From Bacteroidales bacterium 6E (GTDB taxonomy: Bacteria > Bacteroidota > Bacteroidia > Bacteroidales > Prolixibacteraceae), in contig DF970667.1 in NCBI GenBank assembly GCA_001270045.2, positions 271,975-335,974 of the forward strand: a DNA stretch of 64,000 nt, read 5' to 3'. The translations under genes and the position numbers were made by a program. Positions 8,509-18,243 of the stretch are shown piece by piece (the stretch's first letter is position 1; every line of letters starts with the position of its first letter). A model generated the notes under the pieces. It saw nothing but the letters and a program-made list of their open reading frames with translations. It was not told the origin of the DNA and searched no databases.

Positions 8509-11500
8509 ATGAATAAAAATCTAAAACCATGGGACGCGTACCATCGCTCCCTAAAAAAAGGACTACGTATGATCAGATGGAGTTTGTTCTTCTTATTCCT
8601 TGGAATCGTTCAGTCGTGGGCTATTGATTCCTATTCGCAGCAAACTAGGTTCTCCCTGAATTATGAAAAAGTGAAGCTGGTTGATGTCCTCAACGACATT
8701 GAAGACCAGAGTGAATTCCATTTTCTTTACAACGAGAACTATGTAGACGTAAACCAGGTTGTAGACTATAAGGGAACCAACCAGCGGATTGAGAGGGTTT
8801 TGGCAGAAGTACTTTCAGGTAAGGGCATCCAGTATGCCATTCACGATCGCCAGATCGTTCTCACGCCCCTCGAAAATCCTGCCACCACGCCTGTCGGACA
8901 GGATTCGAAGGTGGTCAGTGGCAAGGTTACCAATACCTCGGGAGAGCCTTTACCCGGCGTGACCGTCCTGGTTAAAGGGACAACAACGGGCACCATTACC
9001 GATTCAAATGGCCAGTTTGTGTTGCGGGGAATTCCCGGTAACGCCACCCTGGTATTTTCCTTTATCGGCATGAAATCGCAGGAAGCCTCCGTTGAAGGCA
9101 CCGAGGTACTCAATATCGCCCTGCAGGATGAAACCATCGGAATCGAGGAAGTCGTTGCCGTGGGTTACGGTACCATGAAAAAAAGTGACCTCACCGGATC
9201 GGTAGCTGTCCTCAAGAGCGAAGAGATCGCCTACAAGGCCACCGCTAACGCAGCACAGGCGTTGCAAGGCAAGGTGGCGGGATTGCAGGTCACCAACAGT
9301 GGTGCTCCGGGCAGCTCACCGGTGATCCGTGTAAGGGGACTCGGTTCGGTTCGTTCCGATACGGAGCCTTTATATGTTGTTGACGGCGTTTTGACCAACG
9401 ACATCACCTTCCTTAGCAACAACGACATTGAGTCGATATCGGTACTGAAAGATGCCTCCGCTTCCGCCATCTATGGCGTCAGGGCGGCCAACGGGGTCAT
9501 TATCATCACCACCAAGCGCGGAAACAAAGACCGCATCCTAGTGTCCTATTCGGGCTATGCAGGCGTGCAGGTGCCGGTCGACGTGATGGAAATGGCCAAT
9601 GCCAAGGAATATATCCAGCTGTTGAACGAAAAAGGTGAAATTGCCGCGAAGAAAACCGGCGGATCTTTTACTCCATACGATGCCTCGAAATATAACGTAT
9701 CCACCGACTGGTTCGGTGAGATCCTGCGCGATAATGCCTTTACCACCAACCACGACCTGAGTTTCTCGGGGGGCAACGAAAAGACCTTGTTTGCTACAGG
9801 CATCAACTATTTCGAGCAGGAAGGCCTCATGCTTTTCGACCTCTACAAAAGGATCAACGTAAGGGCATCGGTCGACAGCAAGGTGAGGGATTACCTGAAG
9901 ATCGGGTTCAGCCTGAACCTCTCGAACCGTAATTCGGACAACTCGCCCAATGTGGCCCATGCCGCCTATATCGCTCCCCCTGCGGTTGCCATGAAAGACA
10001 AGGCCACCGGCAATTATATGGCCATGACCGAGTTTGGCGACTATGCCAACCCGATGGTCGGACTGGTTTTTACCGATGACAAGACCAGCAGCAACCGTTT
10101 GGTGGGAAGTGGCTATGCCGAACTCTACTTCAACAAAAACCTGACGTTTAAAACGTCGTATGGTGTTGACGGAGGCTATGTGCGCGACAGGATTTATCTG
10201 CCCAAATATGAACTGGTCGGTGGAAATCCTTCCGATGAGATCGAAAGGTTACAGAGAAGGATGAGCTATTCGTTCGACTGGTACTGGGACAATACCCTAA
10301 CCTATACAGGCAAGGTGACACCCAATACCGACATGACAGCCATGCTTGGTGTGTCGGCCCAGGAACAGCAGGGATTGTTTCTGTTCGGCTCACGTCTGGG
10401 GGTTCCTCTTTTCCCGAAGAACAACACACTTTACCTCAACCTGGGCACTCCCGATTCACAGACCAACAACGACGGTGGTTCACACATCGCATCGAGCTCG
10501 TACTTCGGGCGCGTGAACATCTCTCACCTCGAAAAATATATGCTTACCGCCACAGTGCGCCGCGACGGATCATCCATCTTCCCTGAAGATAACCGTTTCG
10601 ACATATTCCCCTCCATCGGTCTGGGATGGGTACTCTCCAAAGAAGGATTCATGGCCAACCAGACAGCGTTCGAATTCCTGAAACTCAGGGCAAGCTGGGG
10701 TGAAATGGGGAATAACAAGATCCCGGAACTCACTGCTTTCGGAACAGTCGATTATGAAACGTGGAACTCGACCGAATTCGGCGGAACCATCCACCAGGGT
10801 GCATCTGCCACCTATATCGGACCCGCCAACCTGCTTTGGGAAAAAACCCAGGAGTATGACCTGGCCATCGAAGGATACATGTTCAATTCGAGGTTGACAT
10901 TCGAAATCGACTATTACAACAAAAAGACCATCGGGGCCATCTTCCCGGTAACGGTCAACAGTGCACTGGGTGCATCGAACTCTTCTTATCTCGACAACAA
11001 TGCCGATGTATTGAACAGGGGCGTGGAAATGAGCCTTGGATGGAAAAACAGCATCGGGCAGTTCAATTACAGGGTGAACGGAAACGTAGCCTTCAACCAT
11101 AACGAGGTTGTCGCCCTGAAACCGGGGACCATCGGGATTTATGGCGGATTCATGAACGTCAACTCCTCGACCTACACTACTGTCGGCCATCCTATCGGTG
11201 AATTCTACGGAAGGAAAGTGCTCGGTATCTTCCAGAACGTGAGCGAGATCCAGAACTACAAAGGCCCCGAAGGAACTCCTATCCAGCCCAATGCACAGCC
11301 CGGCGACTTTAAGTATGCCGACCAGAACGGCGACGGCGTGATCAACGATAAAGACCGCACCTTCCTGGGATCTGCCCTGCCAACCTACAATTTTGCGTTA
11401 AGTTACTATATGGAATACAAGGGGCTCGACTTCCAGGTTGACCTGTACGGACAAGGCGGTAACCATATTTACAATGCCAAACGTTTCCGCCAGATCGGCA

Positions 11501-11874
11501 ACGAGAATTACGACAAGGATTTCTATGATAACCGATGGCATGGCGAAGGGACCTCCAATACCTATCCTTCGGCCGATATGGCAAGCCAGGACAACAAGGT
11601 GGTCAACTCATGGACCATCGAGAAAGGTGATTTCTGGAGAATCCAAAACGTTCAGTTAGGATATACGCTACCATCGTCGCTGACATCACATGTCGGAATC
11701 GGACAGGTAAGATTGTACGCCAATGCCGCCAATCCAAAGACCTTCTTCAAATACAAGGGATTCACCCCTGAAATTGCGAAGACAGGTCCCGAATCTGCAA
11801 CCAGCCAGGGTGTCGACAGCTATGTTTATCCCATGTCGGCAACTTACAACTTTGGTGTAAATATCAATTTCTAA
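8509..11874 (+). CDS. SusC/RagA-type TonB-dependent outer membrane transporter (set 1)
   Basis: This 1121-residue protein imports glycan fragments or other ligands across the outer membrane using TonB energy. A hydrophobic signal (WSLFFLFLGIVQSWA) follows a basic N-terminus. The secretin/TonB short N-terminal (STN) domain, residues ~45-110, is the part that signals to FecR. A carboxypeptidase-regulatory-like domain follows (~133-210, SGEPLPGVTVLVKGTTTG). Next comes the plug with the SusC signature around ~305-335 (SISVLKDASASAIYGVRAAN), then a long beta-barrel ending in aromatic FGVNINF. The STN domain means this transporter belongs to the sigma/anti-sigma circuit upstream. SusD starts 19 bases later. 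Confidence 0.95.
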   Translation: MNKNLKPWDAYHRSLKKGLRMIRWSLFFLFLGIVQSWAIDSYSQQTRFSLNYEKVKLVDVLNDIEDQSEFHFLYNENYVDVNQVVDYKGTNQRIERVLAEVLSGKGIQYAIHDRQIVLTPLENPATTPVGQDSKVVSGKVTNTSGEPLPGVTVLVKGTTTGTITDSNGQFVLRGIPGNATLVFSFIGMKSQEASVEGTEVLNIALQDETIGIEEVVAVGYGTMKKSDLTGSVAVLKSEEIAYKATANAAQALQGKVAGLQVTNSGAPGSSPVIRVRGLGSVRSDTEPLYVVDGVLTNDITFLSNNDIESISVLKDASASAIYGVRAANGVIIITTKRGNKDRILVSYSGYAGVQVPVDVMEMANAKEYIQLLNEKGEIAAKKTGGSFTPYDASKYNVSTDWFGEILRDNAFTTNHDLSFSGGNEKTLFATGINYFEQEGLMLFDLYKRINVRASVDSKVRDYLKIGFSLNLSNRNSDNSPNVAHAAYIAPPAVAMKDKATGNYMAMTEFGDYANPMVGLVFTDDKTSSNRLVGSGYAELYFNKNLTFKTSYGVDGGYVRDRIYLPKYELVGGNPSDEIERLQRRMSYSFDWYWDNTLTYTGKVTPNTDMTAMLGVSAQEQQGLFLFGSRLGVPLFPKNNTLYLNLGTPDSQTNNDGGSHIASSSYFGRVNISHLEKYMLTATVRRDGSSIFPEDNRFDIFPSIGLGWVLSKEGFMANQTAFEFLKLRASWGEMGNNKIPELTAFGTVDYETWNSTEFGGTIHQGASATYIGPANLLWEKTQEYDLAIEGYMFNSRLTFEIDYYNKKTIGAIFPVTVNSALGASNSSYLDNNADVLNRGVEMSLGWKNSIGQFNYRVNGNVAFNHNEVVALKPGTIGIYGGFMNVNSSTYTTVGHPIGEFYGRKVLGIFQNVSEIQNYKGPEGTPIQPNAQPGDFKYADQNGDGVINDKDRTFLGSALPTYNFALSYYMEYKGLDFQVDLYGQGGNHIYNAKRFRQIGNENYDKDFYDNRWHGEGTSNTYPSADMASQDNKVVNSWTIEKGDFWRIQNVQLGYTLPSSLTSHVGIGQVRLYANAANPKTFFKYKGFTPEIAKTGPESATSQGVDSYVYPMSATYNFGVNINF

Positions 11875-11893
11875 CTATTTAAACAGAACCATC

Positions 11894-13354
11894 ATGAAAA
11901 ACAATATCATCAAAACAGTTTTGCTGGCAGTTGCAGTTTTCTTTGCTACCTCCTGCACCGAAAGCTTTCTGGACTTTGCCCCTGAGGGTAAACTTCCTGA
12001 AGCGGAGTTCTTCGTGACCGAGGCACATGCCGACCAGGCCGTGGTTGCCGCCTATGCCCATATGCGTACCTGGTCGCAGGTGGCGTTTGCGCTCTATGCC
12101 ATCCAGGAAATGCCATCCGACAACGCCCTGAAAGGGAGTGTCGTGGGTGATGCCGCTTTCCTGAACGACTATGTATATTTCAATGTCACTCCCAACGAAG
12201 GGCAGGTAAACGACTACTGGGCCTCGCGTTATAAAGGCGTGAACCTTTGTAACCAGGTGATCGGAAAGATCGACCAGACCAACACTCCCGAGGCTAAGAA
12301 AGAAAGGCTGCTGGCCGAGGTGAAGTTCCTGCGTGCCTATTACTATTTTGACCTGGTACGTGCCTTTGGCGACATCCCACTGGTGGTCTCGCTTGATGAC
12401 GCGGTTGGACAGGCATCTGTCAGGGCCCCGAAAGAGGAGGTTTATAACCAGATTGTTGCCGACCTGACCGACGCGGTCGCCGGACTTCCGGTGGCGCATG
12501 ACGCACAGAACACCGGACGTGCAACCAAAGGTGCTGCCCAGGCACTCCTGGCAAAAGTCCATCTCTATCTCGAAAACTGGGCCGAAGCCGCTTCGCTAAC
12601 TGATCAGGTGATCGCTTCCGGACAATATCAGCTGATGTCCAATTTCTGGGAAATCTTCCGTATTGCCGGCGAGAACAATGACGAATCGGTATTCGAGATC
12701 CAATGCCCGTATGATCCGGGTGACTGGAACCTCACCAACTGCCAGAATGCAGAGCCACAAGGCCCCAGGGGCGACTACGGATGGGGATTCAATGTCCCGA
12801 CTGACGACCTGGCCAATGCCTATGACGCGGCAGGAGACACTATCCGCAAGAACGCGACCATCATCTATTACGGCAAGGCCACACCCAGCGGCGATGTGAT
12901 CTCGGGCATCGGTCCGAACGAGATGGAAGGGGTCGTCATACCCCGCTATAACGGTAAGGTATACTCGACCATGCAGGAAAGGGACGAACTGGGATGGTGG
13001 TGCTCATGGGGTGCCAACGTACGTGTGCTCCGCTATGCCGAAGTATTGCTGATTAATGCCGAAGCCAAGGCCCGCAGCGGAAATGCCGGAGGCGCCGCCG
13101 CACCGCTCAATCTGGTCAGGGAAAGGGCAGGCCTTCCGGCCATTGCCAATCCGACTGTTGAACAGATCATCAACGAACGTCGCCTCGAACTCGCCATGGA
13201 AGGCGATCGCTTCTTTGACCTCGTGCGTACCGGACAAGCTGCCAGCCGACTGGCATCATTCGGGTTCAAGCCAGGCAAGAACGAGGTGTTCCCCGTTCCG
13301 CAGAACATAATTGACATGACAAACGGTACCATCACACAGAATCCGGGCTATTAA
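11894..13354 (+). CDS. SusD/RagB-type nutrient-binding outer membrane lipoprotein (set 1)
   Basis: This 486-residue surface lipoprotein caps the SusC channel and binds its ligand. The signal MKNNIIKTVLLAVAVFFATSC places the lipidated Cys at 21. The N-terminal helical part has SusD hallmarks (FLRAYYYFDLVRAFGDIPLV). The C-terminal hallmarks are RVLRYAEVLLINAEAKARSG, NERRLELAMEGDRFFDLVRTG and the closing IPQN-like block FPVPQNIIDMTNGTITQNPGY. The substrate cannot be read from the sequence. The enzymes downstream suggest an alpha-glucoside or a modified glucoside. Confidence 0.95.
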   Translation: MKNNIIKTVLLAVAVFFATSCTESFLDFAPEGKLPEAEFFVTEAHADQAVVAAYAHMRTWSQVAFALYAIQEMPSDNALKGSVVGDAAFLNDYVYFNVTPNEGQVNDYWASRYKGVNLCNQVIGKIDQTNTPEAKKERLLAEVKFLRAYYYFDLVRAFGDIPLVVSLDDAVGQASVRAPKEEVYNQIVADLTDAVAGLPVAHDAQNTGRATKGAAQALLAKVHLYLENWAEAASLTDQVIASGQYQLMSNFWEIFRIAGENNDESVFEIQCPYDPGDWNLTNCQNAEPQGPRGDYGWGFNVPTDDLANAYDAAGDTIRKNATIIYYGKATPSGDVISGIGPNEMEGVVIPRYNGKVYSTMQERDELGWWCSWGANVRVLRYAEVLLINAEAKARSGNAGGAAAPLNLVRERAGLPAIANPTVEQIINERRLELAMEGDRFFDLVRTGQAASRLASFGFKPGKNEVFPVPQNIIDMTNGTITQNPGY

Positions 13355-13362
13355 TCCCAAAA

Positions 13363-13392
13363 GACCAGGGGAAGCGCAAACTTCCCCTGGTC
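13363..13392 (+). terminator. Strong hairpin after SusD (set 1)
   Basis: GACCAGGGGAAG (13363-13374) pairs perfectly with CTTCCCCTGGTC (13381-13392) across a 6-base loop, 8 bases after the SusD stop codon. There is no U-run, so it may only partly terminate, or it may protect the SusC/SusD mRNA so that it accumulates more than the downstream enzyme message. Confidence 0.65.
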
Positions 13393-13437
13393 ATTCCGAT
13401 TCGGATACCGCCTATTTATACTAATCCAGATAAAATT

Positions 13438-14637
13438 TTGACATCAATGAAAGAAAACCACATGCCAAAAGCGGGCATCACCCGTCAGGAATTCCTGAAA
13501 CGAACTGCCCTGGCAGGTGCAGCCATGCTGATGACTTCCCTCGAAGGGTGGGCCCTATCCACTGCCGACAAAAAAATCAAGGTGGCCGTAATTGGCTGCG
13601 GCAGCGTCAGCAACAGCTACCTGCCCCAGTTATTGTCGTCGGAAATGATCGAGGTGGTCAGCCTTTGTGACATCAAATACGAAAGGGCCGTCGCACAAAA
13701 TGAACAGTATAAGGTGGGTGCCAAAACCTACCGCAACATCGACGAGGTGCTGGCTGGCGTTCCTTTCGACATGCTGGTAACCCTCACCGACATGCAGGTG
13801 CATGAAGAACTGAACAAAAAAGCCCTCCTGGCAGGAAAACACGTGTGGAGCGAAAAACCGCTCGCCAATTCCTATAAGGCAGGAAAAGCGCTGCTCGACC
13901 TTGCCAACAGCAAGAACCTCCGCCTGTGGGGTGCCCCCGCGGTGGTGAACAGTCCGCAATTCGCCTATATGAACAAGGCCCTCCGCGAAGGGAAACTGGG
14001 CATGGTATCGAGTGCCCACGGACAATACGGACATACCGGTCCGCACTGGAGTGCATTCTTTTACGAAAAAGGCGGCGGAAGCATGCCCGACCTGGGCGTA
14101 TATAACATGACCACCCTTACCGGACTGCTTGGACCGGCCCGCAGTGTGATGGCCATGCTCAGTATCGTCAAGCCCGAACGGACAGTCGACGATAAGGGGA
14201 CCATTAAGGTCGAGGTCGAGGACAATGCCCACATCCTGTTAGAACACGACAACAACGTCATCAGCCATATCATGAGTGGATTCAACTTCTTTGATCCTCA
14301 TGGACATGTTGCCTCCGACCAGATGCTGCATTCCATACAGATATATGGGGACCAGGGGAATATGCGTCTGCTGGGCTACGACTGGGAAACCAATGGTGTG
14401 GTCATGGACACAGCCGAAACAGGATCGGCACAACTGGTATCGACCGACAAGGGCGGATACCAATGGCAGGAAGGTGCACGCGTGGTTGCGGAAAGCATGG
14501 TTACAGGCATCGAGCCTAAAATCAATGTGGAACATGCATTGCACGTTCTCGAGATCATTGAAGCAGCCCATGAATCCCATAAACAGGGCAAGAAAATCAG
14601 GCTCAAATCTGATTTTCCGTTCCCTGTGATACGTTAG
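13438..14637 (+). CDS. Gfo/Idh/MocA-family oxidoreductase with export signal
   Basis: This 399-residue NAD(P)-dependent sugar oxidoreductase has its Rossmann motif VAVIGCGSVSNSY near residue 50 and the family's EKP motif (WSEKPLANSYKAGK). The N-terminus looks like a Tat signal, TRQEFLKRTALAGAAMLM, but the usual twin arginine is Arg-Gln. Export by Tat is therefore likely but less certain than for the second oxidoreductase at 18244. The C-terminal domain (GGGSMPDLGVYNMTTLTGLL) is the usual alpha/beta dimerisation and substrate-binding fold. It lies between the SusD hairpin and a 270-base structured gap, so it may be its own unit. Likely substrates are glycosides or free sugars. Confidence 0.85.
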   Translation: MTSMKENHMPKAGITRQEFLKRTALAGAAMLMTSLEGWALSTADKKIKVAVIGCGSVSNSYLPQLLSSEMIEVVSLCDIKYERAVAQNEQYKVGAKTYRNIDEVLAGVPFDMLVTLTDMQVHEELNKKALLAGKHVWSEKPLANSYKAGKALLDLANSKNLRLWGAPAVVNSPQFAYMNKALREGKLGMVSSAHGQYGHTGPHWSAFFYEKGGGSMPDLGVYNMTTLTGLLGPARSVMAMLSIVKPERTVDDKGTIKVEVEDNAHILLEHDNNVISHIMSGFNFFDPHGHVASDQMLHSIQIYGDQGNMRLLGYDWETNGVVMDTAETGSAQLVSTDKGGYQWQEGARVVAESMVTGIEPKINVEHALHVLEIIEAAHESHKQGKKIRLKSDFPFPVIR

Positions 14638-14907
14638 AGAGAGAAGGAGCATACCCGGGCATTTCTCTTTTGGTGGTCTGAAAATCCTTCCATTGTTACC
14701 GTCAAGGCAGGATTTCACCAAAAGTGTGCATGGCCGACAAATCATCGGCCATGCAGCCCGGGCGATCTCCATTTATGAAACAAATACATTGTCAAATCAT
14801 CATGACCGGGCTCACCTGCAAACGGCAGCCGGCCCTTCCTCCTTTTGAAGGCAGGAAGCGATAGAGGCCCCGACCAAGCCAGGGTAACTTGATCCAACCT
14901 ATAAATC
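14638..14907 (+). promoter_or_regulatory. Structured 270-base leader ahead of the GH31 operon
   Basis: No gene is visible here, but the stretch is full of potential RNA structure. CTTTTGGTG (14667-14675) can pair with CACCAAAAG (14716-14724), and inside that AAATCC (14682-14687) with GGATTT (14710-14715). A second hairpin, TGCATGGCCGA (14727-14737) with TCGGCCATGCA (14745-14755), is perfect over 11 bp. CCCGGGC sequences flank the group at about 14655 and 14757. It could be a terminator for the gene before it, a leader that controls the operon after it, or both. I recognise no known riboswitch class. Confidence 0.5.
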
Positions 14908-17376
14908 ATGAGGCAAATCCTATTCATTTTGATTGTAACGCTATTTTCGCAGGTCGTGGACGCACAGGTCGGACAGGCCGGGAAAGTGGAAAGCTACACA
15001 AAACTGCCCGACGGTATCCGGGGCAAGGGCAAAGGATACATCTTCGAGGTCAATGCATGGTCCGACCACATCTTCAGGGTCAGGGTCACCCAAAACAAGG
15101 ACTTTACACCCCTGGAATACGCCCTGCAGAATTCAACATCACCCGGACACAAGGCCTCGGTGGAGGACAACGGAAATGCCATCCGCATCTCTACCGGAAC
15201 CATGACCGCCATCATCCGGAAAGAGCCTTCCTTTAAAATCACCTTTGTGAATGCCGACGGCAAGGTCATCAGTCAGGACGCCGACACCTACGAATACGGG
15301 GTTACTTTCCTAGGCGATCGGGTCAGCATATACAAGACCTTGCAGGAAGGGGAACGGTTCATCGGGATGGGCGAAGCGCTCGGAAACCTCGATCGCAGAT
15401 CCACCGGAATTACGCTGGACAACACCGACAACTACAAATACGGCGACCCGCGAATTCCCATGTATGTCAGCATCCCCTTCTATATGGGGATCCACCATGG
15501 GCATATCTATGGCATGTTCATCAACAACAGCTATCGGTCGTTTTTCAACTTCGGACTCTCGACCCCGCGCTACGCTTCGATAACCATGGAGGGTGGTGAT
15601 GCCGATTACTTCTTTATGTACGATACTTCGGTCGAAAATATCATCAGACACTACACGTCGCTCACCGGACGTATGCCATTGCCACCCATCTGGAGCCTGG
15701 GCTATCACCAGAGCCGGTGTTCCTATTACCCCCAGGACCAGGTCGAATGGATTGCCGAAACCTTCAGAAGAAAGCAGATACCCATCGACGGGATCGTGCT
15801 CGATGCCGATTACCAGAAAGAATATATGCCCTTCAGGACCGACACCAACCGGTTTCCCGATATGCCCGGACTGGCCAGAAAACTGGCAGGCATGCAGATC
15901 GAACTCACGGCTTCGGTATACCCCGGAGTAAAGATTGACACAACCTACGACTCTTATAATGAGGGTCTGGAGGAAGGAATCTTCATCAAACAGGCCGACG
16001 GCAACCTCTTCGAAACCGAAATCGCCCCACTGAGCCTCTATCTTCCCGACTATACCAACCCGAAAGCCCGCGAATGGTGGATCACAAAAATGGTGTGGAT
16101 GAAAGAGAACGGCATCAATGGTTACTGGAACGACATGAACGAACCGGCGGTTGGGGGTAGCTATCTGCCCGACAACCTCCTTTTTGATTTCGATGGAAGG
16201 AAAGCATCCTCCCTCGAAGCCAAAAACGTATACGGCTTCCAAATGGCTCGCAGCAGCAATGAAGCCGCAATTCGTAATGGCGTACGTCCATTTGTCCTGA
16301 CCCGGTCAGGATTCGCTGGCGTGCAACGTTACGCCGCAGTATGGAGTGGTGACAACACCGCCAGCGATGAGGGAATCCTGAGCGGAGTGCTGCTTAATAA
16401 CCAGCTCGGACTGTCGGGCATCCCGTTCGTGGGTCCCGACTTGGGCGGATACATCGGTGACGGGAACAAAGACCTCTACCGGAGGTGGATCCAGGTGGGC
16501 ATTTTTTCACCATATGTAAGGAACCACAAGGGCTACCTGACACCGGCCAATGAGCCATGGAGTTACGGAGAGGAAAACGAGGCCATATCCAAAACCTGGA
16601 TCGGGTTGCGCTACCGGCTGATGCCCTATATCTATTCAAAATTTCATGAAGCCACCCAAACCGGGATGCCGATAGCCCGAAGCCTGGCCATCACCTGGCC
16701 TTTCGACGACAAGGTGTACGACCTGCAATACCAGTACCAGTTCCTGTTTGGCGATGCCATCCTCGTAGTTCCTCTTACCACTAAAGATAAGACAAAACAG
16801 GTGTATCTCCCCGGGGCGGAGTGGTACAACCTGTACACCGATGAAAAACTGGCCGGCAACACCGAATTGACGGTCGCATGCTCCGACTACACCATTCCGT
16901 TATACGTGAAAGCCTCCTCCATCATACCGATGCAAAGCCAGGTGCAGTCAACAAAGGAGATGCCTTCTGACACCCTGTTGGTACATGTGTATCATGGCAG
17001 CGAATCCCATTCTTTTGTCTATTATGAAGACGATGGGACCAGCTTCGAATACCTTGAAGAGAACTATTGCAAACGCAGCTACCAACTGGTTCCCGATGAA
17101 AAAACACTCAGCATCGGGGTGCAGTCGGGGAAATTCACCTCACGCTACAAACACATCATGCTGGTTTTACATGGTTTCCCTGACACGGTCGAATATCTCG
17201 CGGTCAATGGAACCAGGATGACGCTGGCAAAAGGTAGCGACCGGATCCTTGATCCATTGGAACACCTTTCCGGGATCTGGCCCGACTATTTCCGTCCGGC
17301 AACCGAGCCCATGGCTTCGGCCACCCGACACATCGTGATCCCCCATCAAATCAATGAAATAACCATCACCTGGTAA
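14908..17376 (+). CDS. GH31 alpha-glucosidase, secreted
   Basis: This 822-residue glycoside hydrolase removes terminal alpha-linked sugars, most often alpha-glucose. A Sec signal peptide (MRQILFILIVTLFSQVVDAQ) sends it to the periplasm or outer membrane. The N-terminal beta-sandwich precedes a TIM barrel that contains the GH31 nucleophile motif GYWNDMNEPAV (Asp409) and the acid/base region WSGDNTASDEG (Asp482). The substrate-pocket segment PFVGPDLGGYIGDGNKDLY is like that of ordinary alpha-glucosidases. A C-terminal beta domain of DUF5110 type ends the protein (VYYEDDGTSFEY). It heads a nine-gene run with gaps of 10-87 bases and would supply monosaccharide or trimmed glycoside to the oxidoreductases that follow. 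Confidence 0.93.
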   Translation: MRQILFILIVTLFSQVVDAQVGQAGKVESYTKLPDGIRGKGKGYIFEVNAWSDHIFRVRVTQNKDFTPLEYALQNSTSPGHKASVEDNGNAIRISTGTMTAIIRKEPSFKITFVNADGKVISQDADTYEYGVTFLGDRVSIYKTLQEGERFIGMGEALGNLDRRSTGITLDNTDNYKYGDPRIPMYVSIPFYMGIHHGHIYGMFINNSYRSFFNFGLSTPRYASITMEGGDADYFFMYDTSVENIIRHYTSLTGRMPLPPIWSLGYHQSRCSYYPQDQVEWIAETFRRKQIPIDGIVLDADYQKEYMPFRTDTNRFPDMPGLARKLAGMQIELTASVYPGVKIDTTYDSYNEGLEEGIFIKQADGNLFETEIAPLSLYLPDYTNPKAREWWITKMVWMKENGINGYWNDMNEPAVGGSYLPDNLLFDFDGRKASSLEAKNVYGFQMARSSNEAAIRNGVRPFVLTRSGFAGVQRYAAVWSGDNTASDEGILSGVLLNNQLGLSGIPFVGPDLGGYIGDGNKDLYRRWIQVGIFSPYVRNHKGYLTPANEPWSYGEENEAISKTWIGLRYRLMPYIYSKFHEATQTGMPIARSLAITWPFDDKVYDLQYQYQFLFGDAILVVPLTTKDKTKQVYLPGAEWYNLYTDEKLAGNTELTVACSDYTIPLYVKASSIIPMQSQVQSTKEMPSDTLLVHVYHGSESHSFVYYEDDGTSFEYLEENYCKRSYQLVPDEKTLSIGVQSGKFTSRYKHIMLVLHGFPDTVEYLAVNGTRMTLAKGSDRILDPLEHLSGIWPDYFRPATEPMASATRHIVIPHQINEITITW

Positions 17377-17386
17377 AACAGACATC

Positions 17387-18199
17387 ATGCGAAACAAACT
17401 GACGATATTCCTACTATTCACCCTGTTGCTGGCCGGCTGCAGTCAAAAAAGCCAGTCACCCAAGTGGAAGACAGGCATGCAGACTTACACCTTTCACCAG
17501 TTTACGCTCACCGAGTCCCTGGAGAAATCGGAAGAGCTGGGACTTCGCTATGCAGAGGCCTTCTTCTTCCAGTCGCTGGGCGCCGGATTCCCCGATTCGG
17601 CATACCTCAACTTCGACTTACCTGACGAATACCGCGAGTTGCTGAAACAGAAATTCAATGACCATGGAATCACCCTGTATGCGTTTGGGGTGGCCTTTTA
17701 CGACAGTCAGGAGGACTGGCAGCGATTCTTCAGGTTCGCCTCCGAAATGGGTGTTAAACTCGTCACGGCCGAACCTGCCGTCGACGACCTCGACCTCGTG
17801 GAAAAGCTGGCCGGACAATACCAGATCGAGGTGGCCATCCACAACCATCCCGACCCTTCGGTATATGCCAATCCTGAAGTCCTGGCCGATGCCCTCAAAG
17901 GGCGAAGCGACCTCATCGGCGTCTGTGCCGATATCGGCCACTGGAAAAGAGTTGGTGTCGATCCCCTCGAGACCCTGAAGAAATTTGAAGGACGGCTGAA
18001 GGTTATCCACCTGAAAGACCTCAACGAAAAAATGGAAGATACCGCCTGGGGTACAGGGATCCTACCTGTAGAGGAGGTCATCAGGGAACTGAAGAGGCAG
18101 AAATTCAATGGATTGATCTCGGTCGAATACGAGAACTTCAGCGGTAACCAGATGGACGACATCCGCCATAGCATTGAGTTCCTGAATTCAATCCAATAA
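17387..18199 (+). CDS. Lipoprotein sugar isomerase/epimerase-like TIM barrel
   Basis: This 270-residue protein of the AP-endonuclease-2/xylose isomerase-like fold carries a lipoprotein signal (MRNKLTIFLLFTLLLAGC, Cys18), so it works outside the cytoplasm. Metal-site motifs are present in order: Glu in the first strands (AEAFFFQS), IHNHPDPSVY, CADIGHW, VIHLKD and a closing Glu in ISVEYE. Relatives act as sugar epimerases. Some (the E. coli YcjR type) act as eliminases on 3-keto-glycosides made by Gfo/Idh/MocA enzymes. Because the next gene encodes a Tat-exported Gfo/Idh/MocA enzyme, a role in an oxidise-then-eliminate step outside the cytoplasm is a good guess but not proven. Confidence 0.8.
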   Translation: MRNKLTIFLLFTLLLAGCSQKSQSPKWKTGMQTYTFHQFTLTESLEKSEELGLRYAEAFFFQSLGAGFPDSAYLNFDLPDEYRELLKQKFNDHGITLYAFGVAFYDSQEDWQRFFRFASEMGVKLVTAEPAVDDLDLVEKLAGQYQIEVAIHNHPDPSVYANPEVLADALKGRSDLIGVCADIGHWKRVGVDPLETLKKFEGRLKVIHLKDLNEKMEDTAWGTGILPVEEVIRELKRQKFNGLISVEYENFSGNQMDDIRHSIEFLNSIQ

Positions 18200-18243
18200 A
18201 AACCATTTTGATATAACGAAACAAACCATTAATTTTCAGCAAA

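Noticed and set aside
11879-12562. Open frame of 227 codons on the minus strand
   Set aside because: It is antisense to SusD set 1, with no protein-family features.
14908-17376. Sulfoquinovosidase as the identity of the GH31 enzyme
   Set aside because: I could not find the Arg/Trp sulfonate-binding pattern expected of that group, and no sulfoglycolytic genes are nearby.
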